A stretch of 55,859 nucleotides of DNA from DASPWV01 sp046727855 (GCA_046727855.1 JBKPDL010000047.1:1-55859); one strand, 5' to 3'; shown: positions 25,285 to 34,716, counted from the first letter of the stretch. Numbers and translations are program-made. Notes: a model not told the origin generated them from the letters alone.

Positions 25285-26805
25285 ATGCCTCAAGCGCGCG
25301 GCCTCGTGAAATGGCTCGCCGACTGGCGCATTGCCGTCGCGTTCTGCATCGGGTTGCTGCTGTTGCGATCGTGGTTCTTCGTCGCGTGGGAAGAAAGCTT
25401 TTTCGATTCCGATCAGGCGATCGTCGGGCTGATGGCAAAACATCTGGTCGAAGGGCGCGCCAAGCCGCTCTTCTTTTATGGCCAGGAGTACATGCTCGCC
25501 GTCGAATCGTGGGTCGCAGCGCCCTTCATCGGCTTGTTCGGCGCATCCGTCGCCACGCTTCGCACGGCGCTGGTGACGTTGAATCTCGTGACCGGCCTGC
25601 TCCTCGTGCGTCTACTGGTCACCGAGGCAGGTCTCGGCGTGTGGCCGGCGGTCCTCGTCAGCAGCATCTTCTGGATTGCGCCAATGGCGGTGGCATCCGA
25701 TCTGGTTGAAGCGCAGGGTGGCAACATTGAACCGTTCTTGTGGGTACTTGTCGCCTGGATGCTGCGCCGGCGGCCGCTCGCGCTTGGCGCGTGTCTCGCG
25801 GTGGCCGTTCTCAACCGCGAATTCTCGGCCTACGCGATCCCGATGTTGCTGCTCGTCGATGTGATTGAACGTCACTCGCGCGTCCGCGAAATGGCGCTGG
25901 ATTGGACGCAAACTCTCGCCGCATTCCTGATCGTGTTCACGGCAGTGGAGTTCCTCAAACCGTACGCCGATCTGTTTGGACCTGGGACGGCCGGAGAATT
26001 GGTCGGCACGGGCGGGCAGGATACGGTGACGCTCGCGTTGGCTCGTGTGCGGTGGAACGCGAGTGAGCTGGGATTGCGCTTCTATGATTTGGCGAGTGAC
26101 TACGTGCCCACGATTTTAGGTTTGAAAACGTTCAATCCCGGCGCCGTCGGTGTGGCAACGGATCTGCGTGTGGGTAGAGTCCTGTTGGGACCGATCGTCG
26201 CTGTGCTGTCGGTTATCGCAGCAGCGCTGCTGTGGGCAGACGCGCGCAGGACACTGTCGGCCGGCCGCCGCTGGCTCTTTCCGCTCTACCTGACCGGCGT
26301 CGGCGTCATTGCCGCCGTCGCCTATCCGCTGACACGGCCGCTCATCATTCACACGTTGCGATACGGTTTGCTCTCGTTGTATGCGCCAATCGGCATCGCC
26401 GCGCTCATGCTGCAGCCCATGCGCCGCGTCGCGCTCCGCCTGACGGCGGCGGCGATCCTTGGATTACTCGCCGTGTCGTCGGCGATCGACCACGCGCGTG
26501 TTCTGGTGCACGCCCGGCACGCGCCTCCGCCCACGCCGATGCGTGACATCCTCTCGCGCATCGAGGCACACCGCGTAACGGTGGCGTTTGCCGATTACTG
26601 GCTCGCGTACCACATGACGTTTCTCAGCGGTGAAAGAGTGAAATTTGTCGCCAATGACTTCGAACGCATCACCGAATACAAAGCGATAGCCGGCCGTCCG
26701 GTCGATGCGATCAGTCCCGGCGGCGTCTTGATGGTGCAGAAAAACCCCTGTGCAACCGGCGCCGGTGAACGCGTCGCCGGCTATTACCTATGTGATTGGC
26801 GCTAG
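25285..26805 (+). CDS. Membrane glycosyltransferase-like protein (GT39/PMT-like)
   Basis: A 506-residue polytopic protein with about 10-11 membrane segments. The first extracytoplasmic loop has acidic residues (EESFFDSDQAIVGLMAKHL, then GQEYMLAVESW), the arrangement of GT-C enzymes such as PMT/ArnT, which take a sugar from a polyprenyl-phosphate donor. The frame stays open to 24991, but ATG 25285 is chosen because the first membrane segment follows it directly and the upstream part is antisense to another gene. The C-terminal 100 residues are soluble. Its stop lies 18 bases inside the 3' end of metH on the other strand. Acceptor unknown. Confidence 0.75.
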   Translation: MPQARGLVKWLADWRIAVAFCIGLLLLRSWFFVAWEESFFDSDQAIVGLMAKHLVEGRAKPLFFYGQEYMLAVESWVAAPFIGLFGASVATLRTALVTLNLVTGLLLVRLLVTEAGLGVWPAVLVSSIFWIAPMAVASDLVEAQGGNIEPFLWVLVAWMLRRRPLALGACLAVAVLNREFSAYAIPMLLLVDVIERHSRVREMALDWTQTLAAFLIVFTAVEFLKPYADLFGPGTAGELVGTGGQDTVTLALARVRWNASELGLRFYDLASDYVPTILGLKTFNPGAVGVATDLRVGRVLLGPIVAVLSVIAAALLWADARRTLSAGRRWLFPLYLTGVGVIAAVAYPLTRPLIIHTLRYGLLSLYAPIGIAALMLQPMRRVALRLTAAAILGLLAVSSAIDHARVLVHARHAPPPTPMRDILSRIEAHRVTVAFADYWLAYHMTFLSGERVKFVANDFERITEYKAIAGRPVDAISPGGVLMVQKNPCATGAGERVAGYYLCDWR

Positions 26806-29800
26806 TTCCGGGTCATAGGCGAGTACCGGCTGCAGCCACCGCTCGGCTTCCGCGATGCTCTCGCCCTTCCTCCGCGCATAACTCTCCACTTGATCGGCAC
26901 CGATTCGCTGGATGACGAAGTAGCGCGCCTGCGGATGCCAGAAATACAAGCCGCTGACCGATGCCGCAGGCGTCATCACACACGTCTCGGTCAGATCCAT
27001 GCCGATGCGGCGCGCCTGCAGGAGATCGAACAGCGTCCGCTTTTCGCTGTGGTCCGGGCACGCAGGATAGCCGAACGCGGGGCGGATGCCCTGATACTTC
27101 TCCGCGATTAAATCGTCCCTGGTCAGTTGCTCGGACGCGCCGTAGCCCCAGTCGTGCCGCGCACGTGCGTGCAGATATTCGGCGAACGCCTCAGCGAGCC
27201 GATCGGCGAGCGCCTTGGCAATAATGGCGGAGTAGTCGTCGTGCTCGCGCTCGAAGCGCAACACGAGCTCGTCGACGCCAAGACCGGCAGTGACGGCGAA
27301 CGCGCCGATGTGATCGGGCACACCGCTGTCGATCGGCGCGACGAAATCGGCGAGCGATCGATTCGGTTTGTCATCGGCGATGACTTCCTGCTGGCGGAGC
27401 ATCGGGAACGTCGCCAGGCGGTCGTGCGGCGCGGCTTTCGCCGCGTCATCCGCGCTCGACGGGAGCAGCACGATATCGTCGCCCTCGGCATTCGCGCACC
27501 AGAAGCCGTACACGCCGCGCGCGCGCAGCAGTTTGCCGCTGACAATCCTCGCGAGCAGCTTCTGCGCCTGATCGTAGAGATCGCGTGCCGCCTCGCCGTG
27601 TTTGGGGTCCTGCAGAATGGCAGGGAAACGGCCCTTCAGTTCCCACGCGGCGAAGAAAAACGTCCAGTCGATATAGGGCACGAGCTCGGCGAGATCGACG
27701 TCCACCTCGCGCCGGCCGGTGAAGGCGGGCGTGGGCGGCTGCGCAAAATCCAGGCGGAGCCGGTTCTTTTTCGCGTCTTCATAGCTCAGCATCGGCCGCT
27801 CCCGGCGGCTGCCGTACTGCGCGCGAAGCCGCTCCTGTTCCTGCCGGTTGAGCGAGTCAAACGGGCCACGCTGCTGCTCGCTCAACAGGTTCGAGACCAC
27901 ATCGACCACGCGCGACGCATCGGGAACGTGCACGGTTGGCGCGTCGTATTCCGGCGCGATTTTGACCGCGGTGTGCTGCCGGCTGGTGGTGGCGCCGCCG
28001 ATCAGCAGCGGCAACCTCATGCCGCGGTGCTTCATCTGCTGCGCCACGTAGACCATCTCGTCGAGCGACGGTGTGATCAGGCCGCTCAGGCCCACGATGT
28101 CGGCCTTGCGATCGATCGCTTCCTGCAGAATGCGATCGGCCGGCACCATCACGCCGAGGTCCACGACTTCGTAGTTGTTGCACCCGAGCACCACGCCAAC
28201 GATGTTCTTGCCGATGTCGTGAACGTCGCCTTTGACCGTCGCCACCACCAGACGGCCCTGAGGGCCGCCGGCGCCCGCATGACCGGCGCTGAGAAGCGCG
28301 GCTTTTTCCTCCTCCATGAAGGGCTCGAGATAGGCGACCGCGCGCTTCATCGCGCGCGCGCTCTTCACCACCTGCGGGAGGAACATCTTGCCCGCGCCAA
28401 ACAGTTCGCCGACGATCTTCATGCCGTCCATCAGCGGACCTTCGATGACCGACAGCGGCCGGCCGTACTTCTGACGCGCTTCCTCGGTGTCGACCTCGAT
28501 AAAGTCGACCACTCCGTGCACGAGCGCGTGCGCGAGGCGCGCTTCCACCGTCCCTTCGCGCCACGCGAGATCGGCCGCGCGTTTGGTGCCCGTGCCCTTC
28601 ACCTGTTCGGCGAAAGCGACCATCCGTTCGGTGGCGTCGGGGCGGCGATTGAAGATGATGTCCTCGACGTGCTCGAGCAGGTCGGGCGGAATATCCTCGT
28701 AGACCACGAGCTGACCGGCATTGACGATGCCCATGTCGAGGCCGGCCTTGATCGCGTGAAAGAGGAACGCCGAATGGATAGCCTCGCGGACGACATCGTT
28801 GCCGCGCAATGAGAACGAGAGATTGCTGATCCCGCCGCTGATCTTTACGCCTGGACAGGTCTCCTTGATCTTCTCCGCGGCGGCAATGAAATTCTTGGCG
28901 TAGTCGTTGTGCTCTTCGAGGCCGGTGGCGATGGCGAGCACGTTGGGATCGAAAATGATGTCGGCCGGCTCCACGCCCGCCCGCTCGGTGAGCAGGCGAT
29001 ACGCGCGCTGGCAGATCTCGACTTTCCGCGCAACGCTGTCGGCCTGGCCCTTCTCGTCGAACGCCATCACAATCATGGCCGCGCCGTAGCGCCGCACCTT
29101 GCGCGCCTTGTCGAGAAAGTCGGCTTCGCCTTCCTTGAGACTGATCGAGTTCACGATCGACTTGCCTTGCACGCACTTGAGGCCGGCTTCGATGACCGAC
29201 CACTTCGAGCTGTCGACCATGATCGGCAGGCGCGCGATTTCCGGTTCGGTGGCGATGTAGTGCAGGAAGTCGGTCATGCAGCGCTCGGAGTCGAGCATCC
29301 CTTCGTCCATGTTGACGTCGAGGATGTTCGCGCCGCCGCGCACCTGCTCGAGCGCCACTTCGGCGGCGCCGCTCCAGTTGCCGGCCTGCACCAGCCGCGC
29401 AAACTTCTTCGATCCCGTGACGTTGGTGCGCTCGCCGATCATCTGGAAGTTGCTGTCGGGGCGAATCACCAGCGTCTCGAGCCCGGAATAGCGCGGCAGG
29501 CCGTGAAACGGCGTCGTCTCCGCGTCGGGCACCACGCGCGGCGCTACCGCATCAACGGCCGTCGCCACTTTGCGGATGTGATCCGGCGTCGTCCCGCAGC
29601 AGCCGCCGACGATGTTGACGAATCCGCTCTCGGCGAACTCGCGCAGCAGCATACCGGTTTCATCGGGTTGTTCGTCGTACTGGCCAAACGCGTTTGGCAA
29701 GCCGGCGTTGGGATGACAACTCACGTAACACGTGGCGATACGCGCCAGCTCGGCGAGATAAGGACGAATTTCGCGCGCCCCCAGCGCGCAGTTCAACCCG

Positions 29801-30546
29801 ACGCTGAATGGCCGCGCGTGCTCGATCGACACGTAGAACGCGTCGAGCGTTTGACCCGAGAGGGTGCGTCCGCTCCGATCCGTGATCGTGACCGAGATCA
29901 TCAACGGAAGCCTGACGCCGGTGTCGTCGAAGCCGTCCTCGATTCCGATCAGCGCGGCTTTGGCGTTGAGCGTGTCGAAGATCGTCTCGAGCAGCAGGAG
30001 ATCGCAGCCGCCATCGATGAGCCCGCGCGCCTGCTCGCGATACGCCGCTCGCATTTCGTCGAACGTCGACGCACGGAACGCGGCGTTGTTGACATCAGGC
30101 GAGATCGACAGCGTGCGATTGGTCGGACCCATCGAGCCAGCAACAAAACGCGGCCGCTCCGGCGTTCGCGCCGTCCATTCGTCGGCGACACGCCGCGCAA
30201 CCTGCGCGCCAGCAACGTTGATCTCGTAGGCGAGGTGCGCGAGGCCGTAATCAGCTTGCGAGATCGTCGTGGCGGTAAAGGTGTTGGTTTCAACGATGTC
30301 CGCGCCGGCTTCGAAGTATTGCGCATGGATGTTCGCGACCGCATCCGGCTGCGTCAGGACGAGCAAATCGCTGTTCCCCTTGAGCGGCTGGCCGTGATCG
30401 CGAAAGCGCGCGCCGCGAAACTCGTCTTCGCCGAGCTTGAGGCGCTGGAGCATCGTTCCCATGGCGCCATCGAGGACGAGAATGCGGTGCGCGAGCGTGT
30501 CGTGCAGGTATGTCAATGTGGCGGTCGTCTTGTCGCTGTGATTCAT
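26788..30546 (-). CDS. metH: Cobalamin-dependent methionine synthase
   Basis: A 1252-residue full-length enzyme that transfers the methyl group from 5-methyl-THF to homocysteine through cob(I)alamin. The order of domains is complete. Homocysteine-binding runs from about 15 to 330 (LDGAMGTMLQ; zinc cysteines in GGCCGTTPDHI near 315). The pterin-binding domain is at about 360-625 (IGERTNVTGSKKFARL). The B12 cap and Rossmann domain are at about 650-900, with the lower-ligand His in DVHDIGKNIVGVVLGCNNYE near 777. The AdoMet reactivation domain is at about 930-1240 (RPAFGYPACPDHSEK). It overlaps the upstream ArsR-methyltransferase gene by four bases and is probably controlled by it. Confidence 0.97.
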   Translation of the reverse strand: MNHSDKTTATLTYLHDTLAHRILVLDGAMGTMLQRLKLGEDEFRGARFRDHGQPLKGNSDLLVLTQPDAVANIHAQYFEAGADIVETNTFTATTISQADYGLAHLAYEINVAGAQVARRVADEWTARTPERPRFVAGSMGPTNRTLSISPDVNNAAFRASTFDEMRAAYREQARGLIDGGCDLLLLETIFDTLNAKAALIGIEDGFDDTGVRLPLMISVTITDRSGRTLSGQTLDAFYVSIEHARPFSVGLNCALGAREIRPYLAELARIATCYVSCHPNAGLPNAFGQYDEQPDETGMLLREFAESGFVNIVGGCCGTTPDHIRKVATAVDAVAPRVVPDAETTPFHGLPRYSGLETLVIRPDSNFQMIGERTNVTGSKKFARLVQAGNWSGAAEVALEQVRGGANILDVNMDEGMLDSERCMTDFLHYIATEPEIARLPIMVDSSKWSVIEAGLKCVQGKSIVNSISLKEGEADFLDKARKVRRYGAAMIVMAFDEKGQADSVARKVEICQRAYRLLTERAGVEPADIIFDPNVLAIATGLEEHNDYAKNFIAAAEKIKETCPGVKISGGISNLSFSLRGNDVVREAIHSAFLFHAIKAGLDMGIVNAGQLVVYEDIPPDLLEHVEDIIFNRRPDATERMVAFAEQVKGTGTKRAADLAWREGTVEARLAHALVHGVVDFIEVDTEEARQKYGRPLSVIEGPLMDGMKIVGELFGAGKMFLPQVVKSARAMKRAVAYLEPFMEEEKAALLSAGHAGAGGPQGRLVVATVKGDVHDIGKNIVGVVLGCNNYEVVDLGVMVPADRILQEAIDRKADIVGLSGLITPSLDEMVYVAQQMKHRGMRLPLLIGGATTSRQHTAVKIAPEYDAPTVHVPDASRVVDVVSNLLSEQQRGPFDSLNRQEQERLRAQYGSRRERPMLSYEDAKKNRLRLDFAQPPTPAFTGRREVDVDLAELVPYIDWTFFFAAWELKGRFPAILQDPKHGEAARDLYDQAQKLLARIVSGKLLRARGVYGFWCANAEGDDIVLLPSSADDAAKAAPHDRLATFPMLRQQEVIADDKPNRSLADFVAPIDSGVPDHIGAFAVTAGLGVDELVLRFEREHDDYSAIIAKALADRLAEAFAEYLHARARHDWGYGASEQLTRDDLIAEKYQGIRPAFGYPACPDHSEKRTLFDLLQARRIGMDLTETCVMTPAASVSGLYFWHPQARYFVIQRIGADQVESYARRKGESIAEAERWLQPVLAYDPELAPIT

Positions 30547-31502
30547 GAATGTGTCTTCTTTCGCCGCTCTTTGAGAGCGCTCGCGATCAGCACGGTAAAG
30601 GGATCCCCCGCGCGCCGTGCGCCGACGGTGACCTTCACGGCGCTGAGCCGCGCTTCTATCAGCATCGCGCGCAGCTGCTCGTCGTCAAATCCGAGCCACC
30701 AATCGCCGAGTTGTTCGCGCACCCAGCCTTCGTTGTGGCTCCGTAACTCCAGGATCAACACATGGCCACCAGGACGGACCACGCGCGCGGCTTCGGCTAT
30801 CACCACGGGCGGATCGGATGCGTGGTGCAGCGCTTGCGACAGCACGGCGAGATCTACTGAGGCATCAGCGAGCGGCAACTTCTCCATGTCGCCGCGCTTC
30901 CACGTGATATTGCCGGCGCGCCGGCGAGCGCCGAGCGCTTTCGCGCGCGCGAGCACGTCCGGCGAGCGATCGATGGCGAGGACGTGCTTCGCCCATTGCG
31001 CGGTCTCGATCGCGAGATATCCCTCGCCGCAGCCGATATCGGCGACCTCGAGCGGGGGCATCAGGTGGCCGAGCGCGCGCGCCCACGCGGCCCAGCTGCG
31101 GCCCGGCACCAGCTGGCGTCCGTCGCGTGTATCAGGCCCGGTGTGCGCATCAAAGTTTTCGCGACGAAGGCGCAGCACCTCCTGTAAGCGCGACTCGTCG
31201 GCCTTGACCGCCGCTTCGGCATCGCCCGCGGCAAACTGCGTTTCGAGCAGCGACCACAGGGGCGCATTGCCATTTTGGCGAGCGGCGGGAGCGAGGCGGT
31301 AATAGGTATAGGCGCCGCTGCGCTCTTCGGCGACGAGCCCGGCCTCCTTCAGCAGCCCCAGATGACGCGAGATGCCCGACTGGGCGAGGCCGAGTATGCC
31401 GGTGAGCTCGGTGACGTTGAAGCGGTCGCGCGAGAGCACGCGCAGGAGGCGCAAACGAGCCTCGTCGCCGAGCAGGCGGAAAAGCGCTGACGCCTCCTTC
31501 AT
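30543..31502 (-). CDS. ArsR-family regulator fused to a SAM-dependent methyltransferase domain
   Basis: A 319-residue two-domain protein. Residues 1-75 are an ArsR winged helix (LGDEARLRLLRVLSRD, with recognition helix QSGISRHLGLL). Residues about 120-310 are a class I methyltransferase fold with motif I ADIGCGEGYLA and the DVLARAKA acidic region. It is coupled to metH by a four-base overlap. ArsR regulators with such a C-terminal domain are known near methionine-cycle genes, and SahR of proteobacteria senses S-adenosylhomocysteine (from memory). The domain may thus serve as a SAM/SAH sensor rather than an enzyme. The ORF extends upstream to 31823, but ATG 31502 is adjacent to the palindrome and promoter and directly precedes the ArsR fold. 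A second copy heads ahcY at 45849. Confidence 0.9.
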   Translation of the reverse strand: MKEASALFRLLGDEARLRLLRVLSRDRFNVTELTGILGLAQSGISRHLGLLKEAGLVAEERSGAYTYYRLAPAARQNGNAPLWSLLETQFAAGDAEAAVKADESRLQEVLRLRRENFDAHTGPDTRDGRQLVPGRSWAAWARALGHLMPPLEVADIGCGEGYLAIETAQWAKHVLAIDRSPDVLARAKALGARRRAGNITWKRGDMEKLPLADASVDLAVLSQALHHASDPPVVIAEAARVVRPGGHVLILELRSHNEGWVREQLGDWWLGFDDEQLRAMLIEARLSAVKVTVGARRAGDPFTVLIASALKERRKKTHS

Positions 31503-31538
31503 ATCTATAAATGTAGATGAGTCGATTCTAATGTGCAA
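31503..31538 (-). promoter_or_regulatory. Promoter with overlapping palindromic operator, arsR-metH operon
   Basis: On the minus strand, TTGCAC (31533-31538) and TACATT (31510-31515) are spaced 17 bases and form a good promoter. A perfect palindrome, ATCTA-N6-TAGAT (31503-31518), covers the -10 box and abuts the ATG at 31502. Transcription would start at or just before the ATG, so the message is nearly leaderless. The same plan (ATC...GAT palindrome over -10 and start) recurs at 45835-45850. It fits autorepression by the ArsR product. Confidence 0.7.
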
Positions 31539-31654
31539 GGGGCCCGAAATACAGGCAGGTTTTCGCGCGCTTTGCTCGGCACCCTTTTGGTAGCATGAGT
31601 GCCTGCTGTTGGCCCATGGATGAGCCGTGGGCGTGGGCTGGCTAAAAAGAAGAG

Positions 31655-31755
31655 AGTTAACGCAGATAAACGCAGATAAAACGCAGATAGCAGACGCAGA
31701 TAATGTTGGCCGCAGATTGAACGCTGATGAAATGCAGATGCGACGCAGATAAAAC
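31655..31755. repeat. Degenerate GCAGAT repeat array
   Basis: About eight copies of a unit close to AACGCAGATAA in 100 bases, with period 10-13 and increasing decay to the right (GCTGAT, TGCAGATG). It fills most of the gap between the arsR promoter and the DUF349 gene; the 319-base stretch 31503-31821 otherwise holds no gene. A longer array of the same unit is at 49846-50105. It has no spacer-repeat structure of CRISPR type. Confidence 0.8.
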
Positions 31756-31784
31756 GCGCGTCGTGGTAGCCACCTATTACTGGG

Positions 31785-31811
31785 CTCTGCAGGCCTGACC
31801 GGCCGGCAGAG
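31785..31811 (+). promoter_or_regulatory. Hairpin covering the ribosome-binding region of the DUF349 gene
   Basis: CTCTGC-A-GGCC, loop TGACC, GGCC-G-GCAGAG: ten base pairs with one mismatch. It ends ten bases before ATG 31822, and the purine-rich AGAGG that could act as ribosome-binding site lies in its 3' arm. It may reduce translation, or may be a relative of the GC-rich intergenic hairpins elsewhere in the window. Confidence 0.4.
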
Positions 31812-31821
31812 GCGAACGACC

Positions 31822-34716
31822 ATGGGACTCCTCGAGAAACTCCGCCCGCAACCGAAATGGAAGCACGCCGACCCATCCGTGCGACTCGAAGGCCTTCACG
31901 AAATCGACGACAGCGATCAGGACACCCTGGCCGGATTGGCGCAGGATGACGGCGACGTGCGCGTACGGCGCGCCGCGGCCGCGCGCGTGCGTGATGCCGC
32001 CGTCCTGTCCGCGCTCGTCCGCAACGAAACCGACGAGGCGACTCGCGACCAGGCGCTCGCACGAATCGCGCAGTTGGCCGAAACCAGCGACGAACCGTCC
32101 GCCATGAACGCCGTTGCCGCGCTCGCTGCGTTGGGTCGCCACCGCGAGCTCGCGGCTGCGGCGCGCGGCTCGCAGCATGAGGCCGTGCGCAAAGCCGCGG
32201 TCGAGCACGTGACGGATCAGAAGGCGCTCGGGAGCATCGCGCGGCACGCGAGCGATGCCGACACACGGCTCCTCGCGGTGATCAAGCTCAACGATCAGGC
32301 GGAACTGGAAGCCGTGGCCGCACGCGGCGAACATGCCGACGCCGCGGTTGGGGCGCTTGAACGCCTCGTGGAACCGTCCCACGACGTGCTGACGCCGCTG
32401 TCTCAACGCGCGCGCGCCAAAGCGGTTCAAAAGCGGGCGCGGGCGATGCTGCGCGAGCGCGAGCAAGCAGCAGCTCCCGTGGAGACTGCCCCTGCCATCG
32501 AATACCGCGAGGCGGATCAGCAGCGTGCGCGAGAGCTGGCCGATCAGATGGAAGCCATCGCGTTGACGCCAGATATCACGACCATTCGGCAGACCTACGC
32601 AGCGCTTCGCGTGACCTGGGTCGAGCTCCTCGCCGATGTCGAGATCCGTCCAGAGCAGGTCACGCGCTTCGAGCAGCTGTCCGACCGCGTCCGCGAGCGT
32701 CTCGCGGCGGACGAAGCCGAACACGCCGCGGCCGAGCGGCGCGCCCAGGAACTGGCGCGTGAACAGGCGCAACGTGTGAATCTGTGCGTCGACGTCGAAT
32801 CGATGAACGGAGACGATCTCCTCGATCGCCTCGCCGCCGCGCGTGCCGAGTGGGAGGGCATGCCGGCAATGCCCGACGCGTGGGCTGCGGAGCTCCAGCA
32901 GCGGTTCGATGCCGCGTGCCACGCCGCGCACAAACGTCATGAACGGCGCGTGGCCGCACGCGAACTGCTGGCCCGCGCGCCGAGTGTGATCGACGAGATC
33001 GAAACCGTCGCCGCGAATGCCGATTACGGCGTCGTCCGTTCGCAGTGGTACGCGCTGAAAAAACAGTGGCAAGCGATTACCCGGGAAGCCGACGTCGATG
33101 CGGAGCTCGTCAGCCGGTACGAGCGGGCGGCGCAATCGCTCGAGCTTCGTGAGCAGGAGCATCGCGACGGACGCGTCAAGTCGCAGCAGGAGAATCTGCA
33201 TCGCTTGCAGGCCGTCGTCCAGGATCTCGAAACCCGCGGCGCCGCCGAAAACCTCACGCTCAAGGACGCCGAAAAGATTCTCAAGGATGCCAAGCTCGCG
33301 ATCGGCACCATGGGACCTCTTCCGGCCAAACAGGATCGCGACGATCTCACCGTTCGCCTCCAGGCGGTGCGTGCCGCGGTGACGCCGCGCATCAAAGAGA
33401 TGCGCGACGCCGAGGAGTGGAAGCGCTGGTCCAATGTGCAGGTGCAGGAGGAGCTCTGCACCAAGATGGAAGCGCTGATCCCGATCGCCGACAACGAACC
33501 GGACAAAGCCGCCACCGAGATGCGAGCGCTGCAGGAACGCTGGAAGAGCGTTGCCGCGGCGCCGCGGTCGCAGGCCGAAGCGCTCTGGACGCGCTTCAAG
33601 ACCGCGCAGGACCAGGTGTACGAGCAGTGCAAGGACTTCTTCGCGCAGCAAGCGGCCGAGCGTCAGGAGAACCTGAAGAAGAAAGAGTCGTTGTGCGCTC
33701 GTGCCGAGGCGCTGCAGGACTCCACCGACTGGGTACGCACCGCTGACGCGATCAAGGCGTTGCAGGCCGAGTGGAAGACCATCGGCCCGGTGACGCGCGG
33801 CCACGAGAAGGCCGTGTGGGAACGATTCCGCAGCGCGTGCGACAAGTTCTTCACGCGCCGGCAGGACGATCTCAAAGAGCGCAAGCACGAGTGGGCGGCC
33901 AACCTTGCCAGGAAGGAAGCGCTCATCGCCGAGGCCGAGCAGCTGTCGCAATCAACAGAATGGGACAAGGCCGCCGGCCGCATCAAGCAGCTGCAGGCGG
34001 AGTGGAAGAAGATTGGACCGGTCCGGAAAAACAAATCCGAAGTCGTGTGGCAGCGGTTCCGAACAGCGTGCGACACGTTCTTCGAGCGCTTCAAGAACCG
34101 CGATCAAGCCGCGGTTGCCGGCAAGCTGGCAGATCGGGAAAACGCGGTCGCGGAGCTTGAAGCGCTCGTCCCCCCGGCTGATGCCGCCGCCGATCAGCCT
34201 GCGCCTGATGATCTTTACTCCAAGGTGCAGGCCGCGCGCGCGCGCTGGCTGCAGGGACCGGAGCTGCCACGGCACACGCTGGCGCCGTTGTCGGAGCGTG
34301 TCAATAACGCGCTGCTCGTGCTGGTCACGCGCTGGCCCGACGCATTTCGCACCACCGATCTCGATCCCGAGGTCACGCGGCGGAAGATGGAAAAGCTGGT
34401 GAGCAAGGTCGAGGCGCTGCTGCCGGCCGACAGCAAGGAGCCGGCGGCGAATCTCTCGCCTGCGGAAATCCTCGCGCGCCAGTGGCGCGAGGCGCTTGCC
34501 GCGAACACCATGGGCGCCGCAGCCGCGCGCCAGGCCGACGATGCGCGGCAGCGTGCAGCCGAGCAGGAAGTGCGGAGCGCGCAGTCGGCATGGATGCGGT
34601 TAGGACCGCTGTCAGCAGAGGCGCGCAAGCCGCTGCAGGAACGGTTTGATCGCGCGTGTCGGAAATTCTTCGAGCACCGGCGGCGCTCGATGGCGCGGGC
34701 GCTCAGTCCGCGTTAG
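31822..34716 (+). CDS. DUF349-domain protein, long coiled-coil/helical
   Basis: A 964-residue, highly charged and mostly helical protein. Residues 1-200 look like HEAT-type helical repeats (DGDVRVRRAAAARVRDAAV). The remainder contains several DUF349 repeats, best seen as WKTIGPVTRGHEKAVWERFR, then WKKIGPVRKNKSEVVWQRFR and WKSVAAAPRSQAEALWTRFK. The final copy near the C-terminus is AWMRLGPLSAEARKPLQERF. There is no signal peptide, so it is cytoplasmic. DUF349 proteins have no firmly assigned function; links to ribosome or RNA metabolism have been proposed. The stop overlaps the convergent speA stop by 14 bases. Confidence 0.88.
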   Translation: MGLLEKLRPQPKWKHADPSVRLEGLHEIDDSDQDTLAGLAQDDGDVRVRRAAAARVRDAAVLSALVRNETDEATRDQALARIAQLAETSDEPSAMNAVAALAALGRHRELAAAARGSQHEAVRKAAVEHVTDQKALGSIARHASDADTRLLAVIKLNDQAELEAVAARGEHADAAVGALERLVEPSHDVLTPLSQRARAKAVQKRARAMLREREQAAAPVETAPAIEYREADQQRARELADQMEAIALTPDITTIRQTYAALRVTWVELLADVEIRPEQVTRFEQLSDRVRERLAADEAEHAAAERRAQELAREQAQRVNLCVDVESMNGDDLLDRLAAARAEWEGMPAMPDAWAAELQQRFDAACHAAHKRHERRVAARELLARAPSVIDEIETVAANADYGVVRSQWYALKKQWQAITREADVDAELVSRYERAAQSLELREQEHRDGRVKSQQENLHRLQAVVQDLETRGAAENLTLKDAEKILKDAKLAIGTMGPLPAKQDRDDLTVRLQAVRAAVTPRIKEMRDAEEWKRWSNVQVQEELCTKMEALIPIADNEPDKAATEMRALQERWKSVAAAPRSQAEALWTRFKTAQDQVYEQCKDFFAQQAAERQENLKKKESLCARAEALQDSTDWVRTADAIKALQAEWKTIGPVTRGHEKAVWERFRSACDKFFTRRQDDLKERKHEWAANLARKEALIAEAEQLSQSTEWDKAAGRIKQLQAEWKKIGPVRKNKSEVVWQRFRTACDTFFERFKNRDQAAVAGKLADRENAVAELEALVPPADAAADQPAPDDLYSKVQAARARWLQGPELPRHTLAPLSERVNNALLVLVTRWPDAFRTTDLDPEVTRRKMEKLVSKVEALLPADSKEPAANLSPAEILARQWREALAANTMGAAAARQADDARQRAAEQEVRSAQSAWMRLGPLSAEARKPLQERFDRACRKFFEHRRRSMARALSPR

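Noticed and set aside
27127..28812. Long plus-strand ORF (561 codons) inside metH
   Set aside because: It is antisense to conserved MetH domains and its product is arginine/histidine-rich without any recognisable fold; a GC-rich shadow frame.
28909..31302. Plus-strand ORF of 797 codons across metH and the ArsR gene
   Set aside because: It spans two well-supported genes on the other strand and has shadow-frame composition.
31503..31821. SAM or cobalamin riboswitch before the arsR-metH operon
   Set aside because: The promoter lies directly at the start codon and leaves no leader; the rest is the GCAGAT repeat.
31777..33951. Minus-strand ORF of 724 codons inside the DUF349 gene
   Set aside because: The sense strand carries clear DUF349 repeats; the antisense product resembles no family.
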